Positions 20,385-30,929 of a stretch of DNA of 64,000 nt are shown one piece after another. The stretch lies in assembly GCA_024516155.1 (NCBI GenBank), contig JAJJXM010000001.1, forward strand, positions 1,426,001-1,490,000, read 5' to 3'. The translations under genes were made by a program, and so were the position numbers. The notes beneath the pieces were generated by a model. The model did no database searches. It had not been told where the DNA came from and was given only the letters and a program-made list of their open reading frames with translations. Origin of the DNA: Pyronema omphalodes (taxonomy: Eukaryota; Ascomycota; Pezizomycetes; Pezizales; Pyronemataceae). Each line of letters starts with the position of its first letter. Positions within the stretch are counted from its first letter, which is position 1.

Positions 20385-20880
20385 TCATTTCAGCCTGCAA
20401 TATTCAGAATTTTCTAATGAGTAATGTGGGTAGTGTTTTATGGCAAATGCCGATAAACCAGTCGCAAAATCAATCGATGAACCGACTATGAGGTGACTAT
20501 TCGTACGTACAAAGAATTCATCATAAGCAGCGTTATCATGAGCAAAATCGGTACATCTAGTCGGTCCAATGATATACCATAAACCCAATCATTTGTTTGC
20601 GTACTGCTTTCGGTTCCTCTGGTACTCGTCACTCCGCTCCTGTGATTTACACAAAATCCAAATTGTCCGATTCTTGTTCAATTCTTCACCAGGTCATCTC
20701 AGATTCCTCAAGTCTCTCGGTATCTTAGGATCCTTCCGGTATTCTGAGGTTCTTTACCCTGAAAAGACATAGTTATTCCGATCGAACACTCCGATCCGGT
20801 GACATTTCAGCATTTCAGCATCAACTCCGAAGAAAGTGACTAAGAAATATTCCGATGACTCCCGTAACTCGGAAAACCAT
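20385..20880 (-). pseudogene. Decayed minus-strand gene, copy A
   Basis: Read on the minus strand, coding-like segments lie in series: ELRESSEYFLVTFFGV near 20850, then EYRKDPKIP near 20720, a Lys/Arg-rich stretch ending YQRNRKQYANK near 20600, then IDFATGLSAFAIKHY near 20440. A TAA separates the first two in both copies. Copy A adds a TGA and a TAA in the basic stretch where copy B is open, while copy B has a TAG where copy A reads Glu (near 20515). Different stops in each copy indicate an ancestral protein gene now dying in both. The basic segment vaguely resembles an HMG-box helix; I would not name it. Confidence 0.45.
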
Positions 20881-21805
20881 AAACCACAAACCAAAAACCA
20901 TAAGCCAGGAACAAGAAACCAGAAGCGGCCCAGGGGTCAGGACTCAGGGCTAAGGGCTCACGTTTGAGTAACGATACATAAAAACTTGAAAACTGCAATT
21001 TGAAATTAACGGATGAAGGAAATAATGAAAAAAAAATTGGAAGGAATATGCGATTGCGGATATTGGAAGATGGGGATATTGGAAGATGGGGATATTGGAA
21101 GATGGGGATATTGGAAGATGGGGATACTGGAAGACGAAGTATGGGATGGTGGGAGATGGGAGATGAGTATACTGACATGATGGCATGCCGGGAGACCTTT
21201 GGATGTCTAGATTCTCTGAGAGACGGTACAGATTATCGTTGAAACACTTGTGCAGGAGATGGAGATCATAAAATCCCTCATCTCCCCTGACCCCTCTGCC
21301 TTCCCCCCCCCCCCCCCCCGCTGCTGCATCCAAAGAAAGGAGTCGATAGGGGTTCGTAGTCTATTACAGGGTTCCAAGCACGAATTATGCTTATAGTGAT
21401 AATGCCAACAAAAGGTATTTTCGTGCGTACTAATAAATGGTTGATCGTTGGCTTATAGATTTATCCCATATTATAAAGTATCAAAGGAAAACCATGAAGA
21501 TAATGTTCATGTCATTGAAGATATGAAGGCACAGTTTCGAATCAGTATGCTCCAAGCAAAGGTAAATAAATTCAAATTAAAAGAAAAAAAATAATTACTC
21601 ATAAATATATAGACACAAACACAGCCGGAAGACAATGTCAGTGAGCATTCATACAACCTCTCAATCGGCATAAGTATTAATAAAGTATAACTCATGATAA
21701 ATCAATAGATACTTCGCCAACCATCTATTTGTACGCACAAAAGCACTGATGGTTGGCATAATTGTTATAAGAAGTTCGGTGTTTGTCCTGTGAGGGACTA
21801 TAACA

Positions 21806-23080
21806 CTATGCACTCCCCCAATATCGGAACCACATTGATGCTTTAATGTCAATTTCATCAAAGTCTACACTGTTGTCAACAGGTTGCAACAATATGGTGT
21901 CCGGCATGGTCCTCATACCCCGGTCAAGCAATGGATCGTCATCATTTTCAGAAAGGTGTGGTTCCTCAATAACTGTGATGTGAAATTCCTTGCTCTCCTT
22001 TGCACCTGAAATGTGCATTCGCGGAGTCTGCTCTGCACAGGTTTTTACCTCAACATCTACAATCGATTTGTTGTCGGTTGCATCCGGCATTGCTTGATCT
22101 TTCTCCGACAACTAAGTGTTTTTGTTAGTTTTCAGTTATGATGGGGCTGTTTCAAGCAGTGGGTATTACCTTCTTTGACCCAGTGGGAGCGAATACAATA
22201 TGTTCCTGGCAGGATTTTCTCATACTTGCATCCACACCTTTTCTCACAACCTCCGGTACAACTTGGAAACCATCCTGCTTCTTTGCCATCAAAGCCCGTA
22301 ATCTTACTTCGGCCTGGAACTGTGAGGCAACTATTACACGCTGTCTCTGCATAGCCCTGCGGAGGTTTTCCGCCTCCTCCTCCTCACGGGCTATTGCAGT
22401 TTCCAATGCTTTATTAGCCAACACACTCTCCAGTCCCTTCTGGATAGCGACCGCTTTTCTTGACATCAGCAACTCTGTTGCGACATTCAGCTTTTCCTTC
22501 GCACTCTGTAGCTCGGACTTGGCCTTTGCGTTGTTAATCCGTGCTGCGATTATGTCATCAGCAGCTAACTTGAGATTAATCAGTTGTCGTCCCATTGGCC
22601 TCAGCGGAGAAGTAAGCGGGTGGATGGCAGTTCTTGACGTCCCGGATGGTCCAGTATGGAAACTTCTGTCCAAAATCTGTGGAGCAGCAGATGGTCGAGA
22701 CATCGCAGCAGGAACAAGTGGGTCGAAGGGAATCTTTGATGCTTTGGACGGTCCAGTTTCCAATGTCTTATTGAGATCCTGGCAATTAGAAGCGGGTTTA
22801 TAAGATTCCGCGACGTCGTAGAGCAAGCATTTCTTCTGGTCGTACTCCTCAATATTGTTTGTTTGAACATCGGAATTCGCAATGTTACAGGTACAAACTT
22901 CGGTCGCAACGGTTCCCTGGTTGGTTGACTGAGGGCTCACTTTTACGGTCAGCTGTGTATCAATATGGTAGCTTCCCTAAATTGGGGAGCGAACGGGGTT
23001 ACCGGTGGGCGGTGGACAAGATGTATATTACCTCTTTCTGTGTTTTCCTCTCCGACGGTCGGGGCTTTGAAGTGAGACAT
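21806..23080 (-). CDS. Coiled-coil protein, gene Y copy A (three exons)
   Basis: Model: exon 1 23032-23080 (ATG, MSHFKAPTVGEENTER), exon 2 22170-22939, exon 3 21806-22111; introns 22940-23031 and 22112-22169. The total is 1,125 bases, 374 residues, phase-consistent. Intron 2 is strongly supported (GTAATA donor, ACTAAC branch, CTTAG acceptor). Intron 1 is less sure: GTAATA donor with AAAAG acceptor preceded by CTGAC, or in copy A a 50-nt GTAACC..ACACAG alternative giving 388 residues. Residues ~125-225 form a long Ala/Glu/Lys-rich coiled coil (SAKEKLNVATELLMSRKA). The tail is acidic and ends MWFRYWGSA. No signal peptide, membrane segment or known domain is seen. The copy B partner is intact too, with both coding ends strongly diverged. 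Confidence 0.72.
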
Positions 23081-23259
23081 TATAAATTCCAAAAGAAGGT
23101 TTGAGAGAGTCAATTGCTGTCGCGAAGGAGTAGGGTTCAAAATTTGTATCGTGTGGAGTTGAGAGATGAGAGGACACGGGGGATGATTGTTCTTTGGGAA
23201 TTCGGTCTGGATTAAATGTTGAGCTCGATACCTCCATCCCCGCTCCATCACCTGGCTTC

Positions 23260-24676
23260 TTCGCCGCAGCAGCATCATGAATTTGGCCGGTATTCCCCGC
23301 GAGAATCCTACCTCACACTGAGCCGCTTCGATACATGACCTCCCGCGTATTTTCCACCTCAGTTCTAATTTCACTTCAACCCACTAGCATCTACAGTAAG
23401 GAAACATCGAATGCCCGTCCCACATATTGATACATCCCGTCCCGTCGTGGATAATGGAGCCTATCTCTTCCGTTTTTACTACTCTATCAATATCAATTGC
23501 TGCGTCGTTATCGCCATGGTTCATGCTACAAATGTTTCTGATCTATGCCTTGAACGCTTTGATGCTTATAGTTTCTCGTCACAAGAAATCACCAGAGTGA
23601 TTCATACATAATCATCAGCAGGTATATCCCCACCTCCATTCTATGACTGAGTTGGCCCATCCCGCCTAGGCTTCAAAAGCCTCGAACGATGATTGAAATA
23701 TAAATTTTGAAAGGTAAACTTTCTCCGGGATTCCCCGCGAAAATCCTGCCTCACGCTGACCCGCTTCGTTACATCACTTCCCGCGTATACTCCACCCCGA
23801 TGGTCAATCTACTACAACCAACTAGCATCTACAGCAAGGAGACATAAAATCTGTAACCCAGAAACTCATCCCGTCCCGCCCCGTCGTAAATCATGAAGCG
23901 CATGACTTCCTCCTCCACTGCTCCATCAACATCGCTCCTTAGTCATTACCATAATTCATGCATCAAGTATGTCTAATCTATGCCTTCAACGCTTCCACGT
24001 CTGTATTTCCCCGCCGGAGGATCCCCAGAGTGGGTCTCACCCATCACTCGGAGGTATATTCCGACCTACCTAGTATAACAAAATTGGCCGGTATTCTCTG
24101 TGAGAACCTCTGCCGCGTCGCAACTGCACCTCCTGCGTATATTCCACTTCGATTCTAAATCTATTGCAACCCACTAGCATCTACAACAGGTAACATCGCA
24201 TGTATTACCCGGAAACCGGTGCATCTTGTCCTTTATTGGAACATGAACCCGACCACTTCTTCTTCCACCATTCCGTCGACATCGCTGAGTCACTATCACC
24301 ATAATGCATGCCTTCAACGCTTCCATTTCTATATTTTCTCGCCATAGGGCACCCCCGTAGTGGGTCATACATAATCATTCGGAGGTATATCCCCACCTTC
24401 CTTTCTACAAAAACAAAGGCTAATTTCGTGGAATATTGAATCTATATTTCGCTACACTGGCGGCAGCATAAGAAATGCCCTAGATAAAGAGATCCGCTCC
24501 CTTATGCCGGCTTTGATGCTGAGGAAATACCATTAAAGGCCGACATGACTCAACTCCATTCAGCCGTCAGTCCTGATAGCCGGCTTCAGATACACTATTG
24601 TTATTCACATTGGGCCCGTTATCATTGAGTGACGCAGCAGTACGATGAATTTGACCGGTATTCCCCAAGATAATCC
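23260..24676. repeat. Degenerate ~380-bp repeat array upstream of gene Y (copy A)
   Basis: A unit with landmarks AATTTGGCCGGTATTCCCC, AATCCTGCCTCA, GACCCGCTTCG, TTCCACCTC, and CCCACTAGCATCTACA starts near 23279, 23732 and 24083, with a partial fourth near 24648. Each unit continues with GTCCCGTCGTGGA-like and CTTCAACGCTTCGATG-like stretches. Spacing is about 350-450 bases with many substitutions. Since gene Y is transcribed leftward from 23080, the array is its upstream region and may carry repeated promoter elements. Confidence 0.8.
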
Positions 24677-24705
24677 TGATGTTAGGGGCATTTTTTTCTT
24701 TTTCC

Positions 24706-24745
<40 letters not shown>

Positions 24746-26130
24746 GATTACATACGCAAAGCAGGAGGAGGGGGGGAGAGAGAGGAGGACCCAGCGAGGA
24801 GGGGTTGGAGGGAGTAGAAAATAAAATTCAGATCAATTCCTTTTTTTTCGAAGTTTTGTAATAGTTTTGGGGGTTTATATCAGAGAATATTGATTTCATT
24901 TGTTTTTTTTTTTTTGTTTTTTTTTTTTGATATGTTGTTGTTATTTATGGATCGCTTGGTTCTTGTGGTGTGGTTGCTTTGGAATATGGAGAATACGGAG
25001 TGAGGGGAACGGGGGTGGGGAATTGGGGAATTGGGGAATTGGGGAATTGGGGAATTGGGGAATTGGGGAATTGGGGAATTGGGGAATTGGGGAATTGGGG
25101 AATTGGGGAATTGGGAATTGGGGAATTGGGGAATGGGGAATTGGGGAATTGGGGAATGGGAATTGGGGAATTGGGGAATTGGGAATTGGGGAATTGGGGA
25201 ATTGGGGAATTGGGGGAATTGGGGAATTGGGGAATTGGGGAATTGGGGAATTGGGGAATTGGGGAATTGGGGAATTGGGAATTGGGGAATTGGGAATTGG
25301 GGAATTGGGGAATTGGGGAATTGGGGAATTGGGGAATTGGGGAATTGGGGAATTGGGGAATTGGGGAATTGGGGAATTGGGGAATTGGGGAATTGGGGAA
25401 TTGGGGAATTGGGGAATTGGGGAATTGGGGAATTGGGGAATTGGGGAATTGGGAATTGGGGAATTGGGGAATTGGGGAATTGGGGAATTGGGGAATTGGG
25501 GAATTGGTGAATTGGGGAATTGGGGAATTGGGGAATTGGTGAATTGGGGAATTGGGGAATTGGGGAATTTGTGGAGTATGTGGAGTATATGGAGTATATG
25601 GAATTTTGGAAGGATGTTGGAAGTATCTAACAATAAGTATCAAAACAGGCCTCCTGAAAGCTCTCAATCTCTCAATCTCTCAATCCCCCAATCCCGCTAT
25701 ATCATATTCCCGGCATCCAACCTTCAACACAACTAGACCATTACTGTAACCACACTATATTCCCAAGTCCAGATCTAGGTCCATTTATATATAACTCATA
25801 TTCCGAAATCTAAAGTCCATGGAATCTTAAATTCTTAATAATACAACATCATATCATATCCCATATCTTCCACCACGTACCCATACACCCATGCATTCAC
25901 GCCCACACGCCCTCATATACCCACAATCCACCATCTCACCAAACGTCTATCCATACCTCACAACCCACAATTTCTATCACAATCCATAAAAAGAATCATC
26001 ATTATCCTTCAAGTTCCCAAGTCCCCAAGTCTTGAAGCCCTCAACTCCTCAAGCCCTCAACTCCTCAAGTCTTCAACTCCTCAAGTCCTCAAGTCCTCAA
26101 GTCCTCAAGTCCCCAAAAACCCCCCTCTAA
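24677..26130. repeat. Direct repeat C2 (right bracket of copy A)
   Basis: Paralogue of C1 in the same orientation, with the same order of landmarks. It starts exactly where copy A ends (the sequence switches from the 380-bp unit to GATGTTAGGGGCA) and runs past the point where C1 ends, into single-copy DNA. It is longer than C1 because an 8-bp minisatellite expanded here. It holds no supportable gene. The AAGTCCTC repeats at about 26015-26115 are also a local expansion. Confidence 0.88.
25017..25567. repeat. 8-bp minisatellite (GGGAATTG), about 68 units
   Basis: About 550 bases of GGGGAATT units with a few 7-bp, 9-bp and GGTGAATT variants. The unit contains no stop in any frame, so frames of 160-280 residues (Gly-Glu-Leu-Gly-Asn-Trp-Gly-Ile or Pro-Asn-Ser-Pro-Ile-Pro-Gln-Phe) run through on both strands. 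I treat them as artefacts. C1 has about 1.5 units at the matching site. Confidence 0.97.
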
Positions 26131-26599
26131 AGCAAACAACATACACAACAGTGAACCTACCGATAATCGATTCAAGATACATAATACAGGATACAGGATA
26201 TGGAATACAGAATGATATGTAATCGTAAATAGATCTAGACATAGACATAGACAGAAGTATGAATACAACAAAATTATAAGCTTGTATATAATACGTAGAC
26301 AAAACGTTGGATAAAGTTCAGAATTGCGTAATGGGTGTGGTGACAGGATTGAAATTTAAGGTTAGATACAGGTTGGATTGAGATTGGAAGAGGTTAGGGA
26401 ATGAAGAGATATGGTAGGTGATATGGTAGTATAGTAAGTATGAAGCGGCTATTGGGACTTGCAATTTGGAATTTGGAACTTGGAATGTAGAACCTGCAAT
26501 GTATGAAAATATGTTTGGTAAGAAGAGCTAAGCAGGGTTATTATAAGTTGAATCGGTACATTTGGATGGTTTATTGATGGAATGCGGAATACACTTTAT
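26131..26599. other. Spacer between C2 and the TIR element
   Basis: AT-rich sequence with short local repeats (TAGACATAGACATAG near 26235, GATATGGTAG near 26410, TTGGAATTTGGAACTTGG near 26465). No gene seen. Confidence 0.55.
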
Positions 26600-26601
26600 T
26601 A

Positions 26602-27206
26602 GGCCGTTTCACGCTACAATTATGGATTGTTTAACGATTGGATTAAGCTTAATCACTAGTTGAATAGGCGATCTAGGCGCGGCATTTATCGTCTTAAAAG
26701 CCTTTTTGCAAAAGGAGCTCCGGGGCTCCTTATGGCATTTTAATATAATCTCGGACTATCTATTATGGCGCATTTAACACTACACGGAGCACTAAGCACG
26801 ATACGGGTTAGCATCGCTCTTCCACTGTCTCTCATAGCGAAAAGAATAAAAATATGAAAATTCAAAAAGATTATAAAAAGAAGTATAAAATATAAAAGTT
26901 GGCCTCTATGCATGCCCAGCTATGATTACGAAACATTTTTTTGCTGTAATATTCGTCAAAAAGTTGTTCTGTGGGTTTTTTTTTGCGCGCGTGGCATCGC
27001 CAAGTGTGTGGTGAAAATTTTTTTCCTGGGTCGTGGTGCGAGGGGACGCGATGTTGCGGCCTAAGAAAAACAGCGAGAATGCGATTTCTTTCAATTAAGA
27101 TTCCGGGGGGGTTTCACGCTGACATTGTTTATGGTGACAGATTTTTCATAATAGGGTTCCCGAAGCGCGCTATAATCGGCCCCGATAAACGTAGCGTGAA
27201 ACGCCC
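26602..27206. mobile_element. Non-autonomous DNA transposon or MITE, 605 bp, TA-flanked
   Basis: The left end GGCCGTTTCACGCTAC and the reverse complement of the right end GGGCGTTTCACGCTAC match at 15 of 16 bases as terminal inverted repeats. Both ends are flanked by TA (26600-26601 and 27207-27208), the duplication typical of Tc1/mariner/pogo-type transposases. The interior codes for nothing convincing and has an inverted hairpin around 26713-26732 (AAGGAGC/GCTCCTT). A further GTTTCACGCT lies at about 27110. The element probably depends on a transposase elsewhere. Family assignment rests on TIR plus TA only. Confidence 0.65.
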
Positions 27207-27311
27207 TATTATTCCTTTGCATACTGGTTTTGCGTTTCAAGTTTCCGGGTATTAGTTGTTGCAAGCTGTTTTTTTGGTCTGGTATGGTGTGGAATTAGAC
27301 TTCTGTAATGC

Positions 27312-27585
27312 TTCTGCAATTCTTCTGCAACTTCTGCAACTTCTGCAACTTCTGCAACTTCTGCAACTTCTGCAACTTCTGCAACTTCTGCAACTTCTGC
27401 AACTTCTGCAACTTCTGCAACTTCTGCAACTTCTGCAACTTCTCCAATTCTCCAATTCTCCAATTCTCCAATTCTCCAATTCTCCAATTCTCCAATTCTC
27501 CAATTCTCCAATTCTCCAATTCTCCAATTCTCCAATTCTCCAATTCTCCAATTCTCCAATTCTCCAATTCTCCAATTCTCGAATT
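27312..27585. repeat. Adjoining 9-bp and 8-bp minisatellites
   Basis: About 13 units of TTCTGCAAC (to ~27440) pass directly into about 17 units of TTCTCCAA. On the minus strand the 8-bp unit reads GAATTGGA, one base different from the GAATTGGG array in C2. Neither unit has stops, so open frames run through both strands, including the downstream end of gene X. Confidence 0.95.
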
Positions 27586-27669
27586 GATAGTAGCGACCTG
27601 ATATCACCAGTTTCCCAACTTCCCAACCCCGTAATTTTTCGTTTTCCCCTTTCCAAACTGTACTTCGAC

Positions 27670-28822
27670 ACCGAATAATTTTCTGGGGCTCCTTCAAAAA
27701 GGGTGCCGCCCTTTTGCTGATTGCGTTTTGTATTTCAACGCAGAACAATAAGGTCTCGACAAGTGGCGTGAGTATGATGGTAAAGGCAACCGAAGTAGGA
27801 TACATAACGACGACATGGAGCTCTGATATTACACTGTTCGCAAACCGTACAAATTCGCCCTCCCAAGCTTTATATCTGTTGTCGATGAATAATGAATTTT
27901 GAAATCGTATCCTGAAGACCACACACTCCATAACAGTGTGCGTCATGATGTGCCGCGAGTAAAGAATCATGTCTTGATGGTCTCGCATGACTGATGGATG
28001 CTCGATGAAAGGTAAAACGTTCCTGCAAATATGTGAAAGTGCTTTAAGAGTGAGTAAAAGTTTTTCTGGCGGTCGACATACTTCTCTTTAATTATATTCC
28101 TGACGGTATTTGCAGCCTGCGTTACCTTATTTTTCAAGCGATCGGCAACGATAGCCAGTGGTAGAGATAGGCCATCTTTGTTACGGTGATTATGATCAGG
28201 CAGCTGCTCGATCAACATCCTAAACTGAGTTAGTATCTCTGTTCAAACCGCAGGGAAACAAGACACACTGTATATTTTCCCGTATCTTAGCCACTGGGCC
28301 ATCAATGAGCGATAACAGTAAACCAGTATTTCCCTAGATTCTAGGGGATTCTTCCAAAGTCGCTTTGAGTTGATGTATATCATTGGAAATCCTATCTGGC
28401 TCTTGTCGCAGTTTTTTAGTAACAGTTCTTTCAACGTTTGTATATTATTCACATTAGTAACCTTGTGGGTAAGATAGTGGGAAAACATTCATTCATGATG
28501 CGTTCGTCCAAAACTTGAACGGAATCGTTTTCGAACTAAGCCAGGCAGCCTGGCTAACTATAAAATCTTTTTCTGTCGAGATTTTACGGAAGTAAACATC
28601 ACGAAGTGAATAGGTGATGATGAAAAGTGAATGAAGATGGTGGATATTTGCCTTATTCAGAGAATTAGAGTAGGCTTCATCAATCGGCTGTGGGTAATGA
28701 TGGTAGCTGCTTCCACTATGGGGAGAGTGAGGGGAGGCGTTGTCTGCGGGTTGTGTATTACTACTCGCAGGCACAGGTTCAGACTGTTCATCCATGAGGA
28801 CTGATGCATAAGACTTTGTCAT
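27670..28822 (-). CDS. Gene X: multi-exon hypothetical protein (model incomplete)
   Basis: The ATG at 28822 opens a frame (MTKSYASVLMDEQSEPVPAS) followed by a Ser/His/Pro-rich segment. One intron is well supported at 28023-28081 (59 nt, GTATGT donor, ATTTGCAG acceptor). It joins ANTVRNIIKEK to NVLPFIEHPSVMRDH in phase. Another intron must lie near 28190-28230, where TACTAACTCAGTTTAG gives a good branch and acceptor. A further one lies near 28440-28600; I could not fix those donors. The end reads ISKRAAPFLKEPQKI near 27690 and then runs without a stop into the 8-bp minisatellite, so the true C-terminus is unknown. No family recognised. Copy A keeps only one exon of it. Confidence 0.45.
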
Positions 28823-29671
28823 AGTTGAGATTTAATGTAGACGCGACGCGAAACATGCCGATAAACAAAGAATAAACAAGATCTAAAACGGAGGTGAATG
28901 ATGAGGCGCGGAGAGGAGACGCAAGGGATGATGTTGCTTAGTGAATTCTAAGTCCATTATCAGTCGAGCTCTATGCCCCCATCACCGCCCCACGACTTGG
29001 TTTTTCGACACAGCAGTACTGCTAACAGGCAGTACGGTGAATTTGGACGGTATTCCCTGGAGGAATCCTGCCTTATACAGAGCCGCTTTATTACGTGAAA
29101 TATCACAAAATGCAGTCCTTTGGGTGGTAATCATAGACATTTATTCTACTAAAAACGGGAGCGGGGGAGGATATGACGTCTCGGTTTTTGGTCTGTGTCT
29201 GGATGTAAGCTGGATGCTGAACTATGGATTTACATGGGTAAAGGGCTTAAAAAGCTTTGGAAAGGCCTGGTTGGTTGACTGAGGACCTGAGAGGAACAAG
29301 GGGGGTGGATTTCGGGGTTGTGGCGGATGAGGATCGCAGGTACTGATAGGTTGCAGGTTAACGTTGACGTTGTGCGTTGTTGGGATATTTCGTGAGGGGG
29401 GGCTTAGACGGGGAATACTGTGGGAGCGGGGATGGGATCGATTAGGGAAAGGTTGGATTGGGCTGGATTGGGTTGGATTGATTGGCGGAATAAGGGTGAT
29501 ATAGTTATAGGTATACCGTATACATATAGGAATATGAACAGTTTATGCAGGATTGGTTATGAACTAGTGATATACAAGGACCGAGATGTCCAGAAACAAT
29601 AACTAGGTGCTCACATGCATATTGCATCTTACAACAGACACAGAGTGTGCTATGTTTCTGATCATCATATT
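28823..29671. other. Upstream region of gene X, with one ~380-bp-type unit
   Basis: The stretch 28960-29090 (GAGCTCTATGCCCCCATCACC, then GAATTTGGACGGTATTCCC, AATCCTGCCTTA, AGAGCCGCTTTA) is clearly related to the module upstream of gene Y (23222-23340). It lies at a comparable distance before the gene X start. The rest (29090-29670) has GGATTGGGTTGGATTG repeats near 29450 and no supportable gene; the ORF at 28941-29282 lies over the module and is probably chance. Confidence 0.55.
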
Positions 29672-29868
29672 AAAGTGATGGAGATACTGCGATAGGCGTC
29701 AAGATCTTACCGGATGTACCATATGAAAAGAGGGGTAGGTAGCTAATGTTATGCATCGAAATGAAGAAGTACTGATACTCATACATTGGAATAACTGTTT
29801 CAAGACTGGCCTAATGCCAAGTTCTCTAAATAAAAGTTGTAAATGTACAGATATAATCAATCATAACT

Positions 29869-30066
29869 TTATGTCTCTTCCGTCCCAATGTTGTATACTT
29901 CTATCCCATCCGCATAATCTCCAGCACATATTGTATCAGTACAGCTGTTGCCTGTATTCACTGGAAAATAATCCCTGTCTTTGGAATCCTTTCGTGTTCT
30001 GAGCTGAATAGTTCTTCTTAGACAGTGATTACTAGCATAAACTCTATAAACAGCCCTTTCATTCAA
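29869..30066 (-). CDS. Short conserved ORF, copy B (65 aa)
   Basis: Counterpart of 19324-19521: same length, same start (MNERAVYRVYASN) and same end (YNIGTEET), with four or so amino-acid changes and no indel. It is charged with two Cys and no membrane segment. It may be a small gene or a terminal exon; upstream in frame there is a stop immediately before the ATG. I recognise no family. Confidence 0.3.
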   Translation of the reverse strand: MNERAVYRVYASNHCLRRTIQLRTRKDSKDRDYFPVNTGNSCTDTICAGDYADGIEVYNIGTEET

Positions 30067-30929
30067 ATAGTTTCAACATTATCGGTGACTTTAAGCTCAA
30101 GTACCCCGGGGACTTTCGCCCGGGGAGGGAGGGGGTTGAGAGACGGCTGTAGGGGCGTTTTATAAGGGTCATCAACCTTTCACACCGCGATCGGTGAAGT
30201 ATCCAAAGCATTAACAATGCCCTATATTTCTTTCCTCGTTATTTCTATTCGTCTGTCAGCAAATCATATAATCGTCTACGCCAGCGGCCTACCATTCACA
30301 GTCATCATGAAAACAAATTTCTCAGAACTTAAAAGCTTTACTCTAGTCACCCCGTATTAAATCAGCATGCCCTCCGTCAAAGGCTGGTAGCTTTAGTAAG
30401 TATTTCAGATGTGATATGTTGAAAGAGAATCAAGGAGAGTCATTGATATTCCGGTACATACAGGAAATACAGGAAATACACAAGTTTCACTGCATATGTT
30501 TTGTCTTATAGCTGTTAAATAGAGAATGAAGGCTACATACGAGGCATCCCGAAACTAGTATGAAGCATAATAATCCAGTCTCAACGGCAGATTTTGGTTG
30601 AAACTTTGAGCCTGGTTGATCCTTGCTGGAATTTGCTGCGGTTCCTATCATCGAGAAACGTGTGCAGTGATAGAATTAGTATCAGTAAAGCCTGCATGTA
30701 GGCAATTGATGGCGCATGGTTAATGAGATATCTGTGCAGTGCCCAGAGTTATGGCGGTAGAAATATTAGAGATACCGAAGACAGTACCATATAGAAAATA
30801 TTACACGAGAGCGTTAAGGTTAGTGAAGCTCTTTCAGGAAAACTTATTTTGGACACCTCACGACAGCCGTAGAAATAAAGAGGGAAGAAACAAGTGCTCA
30901 TCAAGCGACACAACCATAACGTAGATATA

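Larger units (their letters stand above)
18902..24676. repeat. Segmental duplication, copy A
   Basis: Direct duplicate of copy B. Positions 18902-19125 match 28174-28397. Copy A then skips 1,273 bases present in B (28398-29671) and resumes at 19127 = 29672, running in parallel to about 24600. Identity is high (about 95% or more by eye) over most of the segment, with short indels in simple repeats. Identity is lower in two places: within the coiled-coil gene and in the rightmost 300 bases. The last ~40 bases are a partial unit of the ~380-bp array. It is bracketed by repeats C1 and C2. Inside are a decayed minus-strand gene, an intact minus-strand coiled-coil gene, a 16-bp array (about 21057-21140) and a C17 tract (21303-21319). 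Confidence 0.92.

Noticed and set aside
20840..21333. Minus-strand ORFs with repeated SSNIPIFQYPHLP units
   Set aside because: Produced by the 16-bp GGATATTGGAAGATGG array and the neighbouring poly-C tract.
22138..22803. 221-residue plus-strand ORF (and its 33130-33471 counterpart)
   Set aside because: It lies opposite gene Y. The minus strand has matching splice sites, a coiled-coil pattern and indel-free divergence in both copies, so the plus frame is a shadow.
24900..25736. Long frames (160-278 residues) of GELGNWGI or PNSPIPQF repeats on both strands
   Set aside because: They are translations of the 8-bp GGGAATTG array, whose unit has no stop in any frame; no start context, introns or composition outside the repeat support a protein.
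18286..27585. CRISPR-like array
   Set aside because: The repeats are contiguous minisatellites without unique spacers, and the genome is fungal.
27295..27678. Plus-strand Phe-Cys-Asn and Leu-Gln repeat ORFs
   Set aside because: Artefacts of adjoining 9-bp and 8-bp minisatellites.
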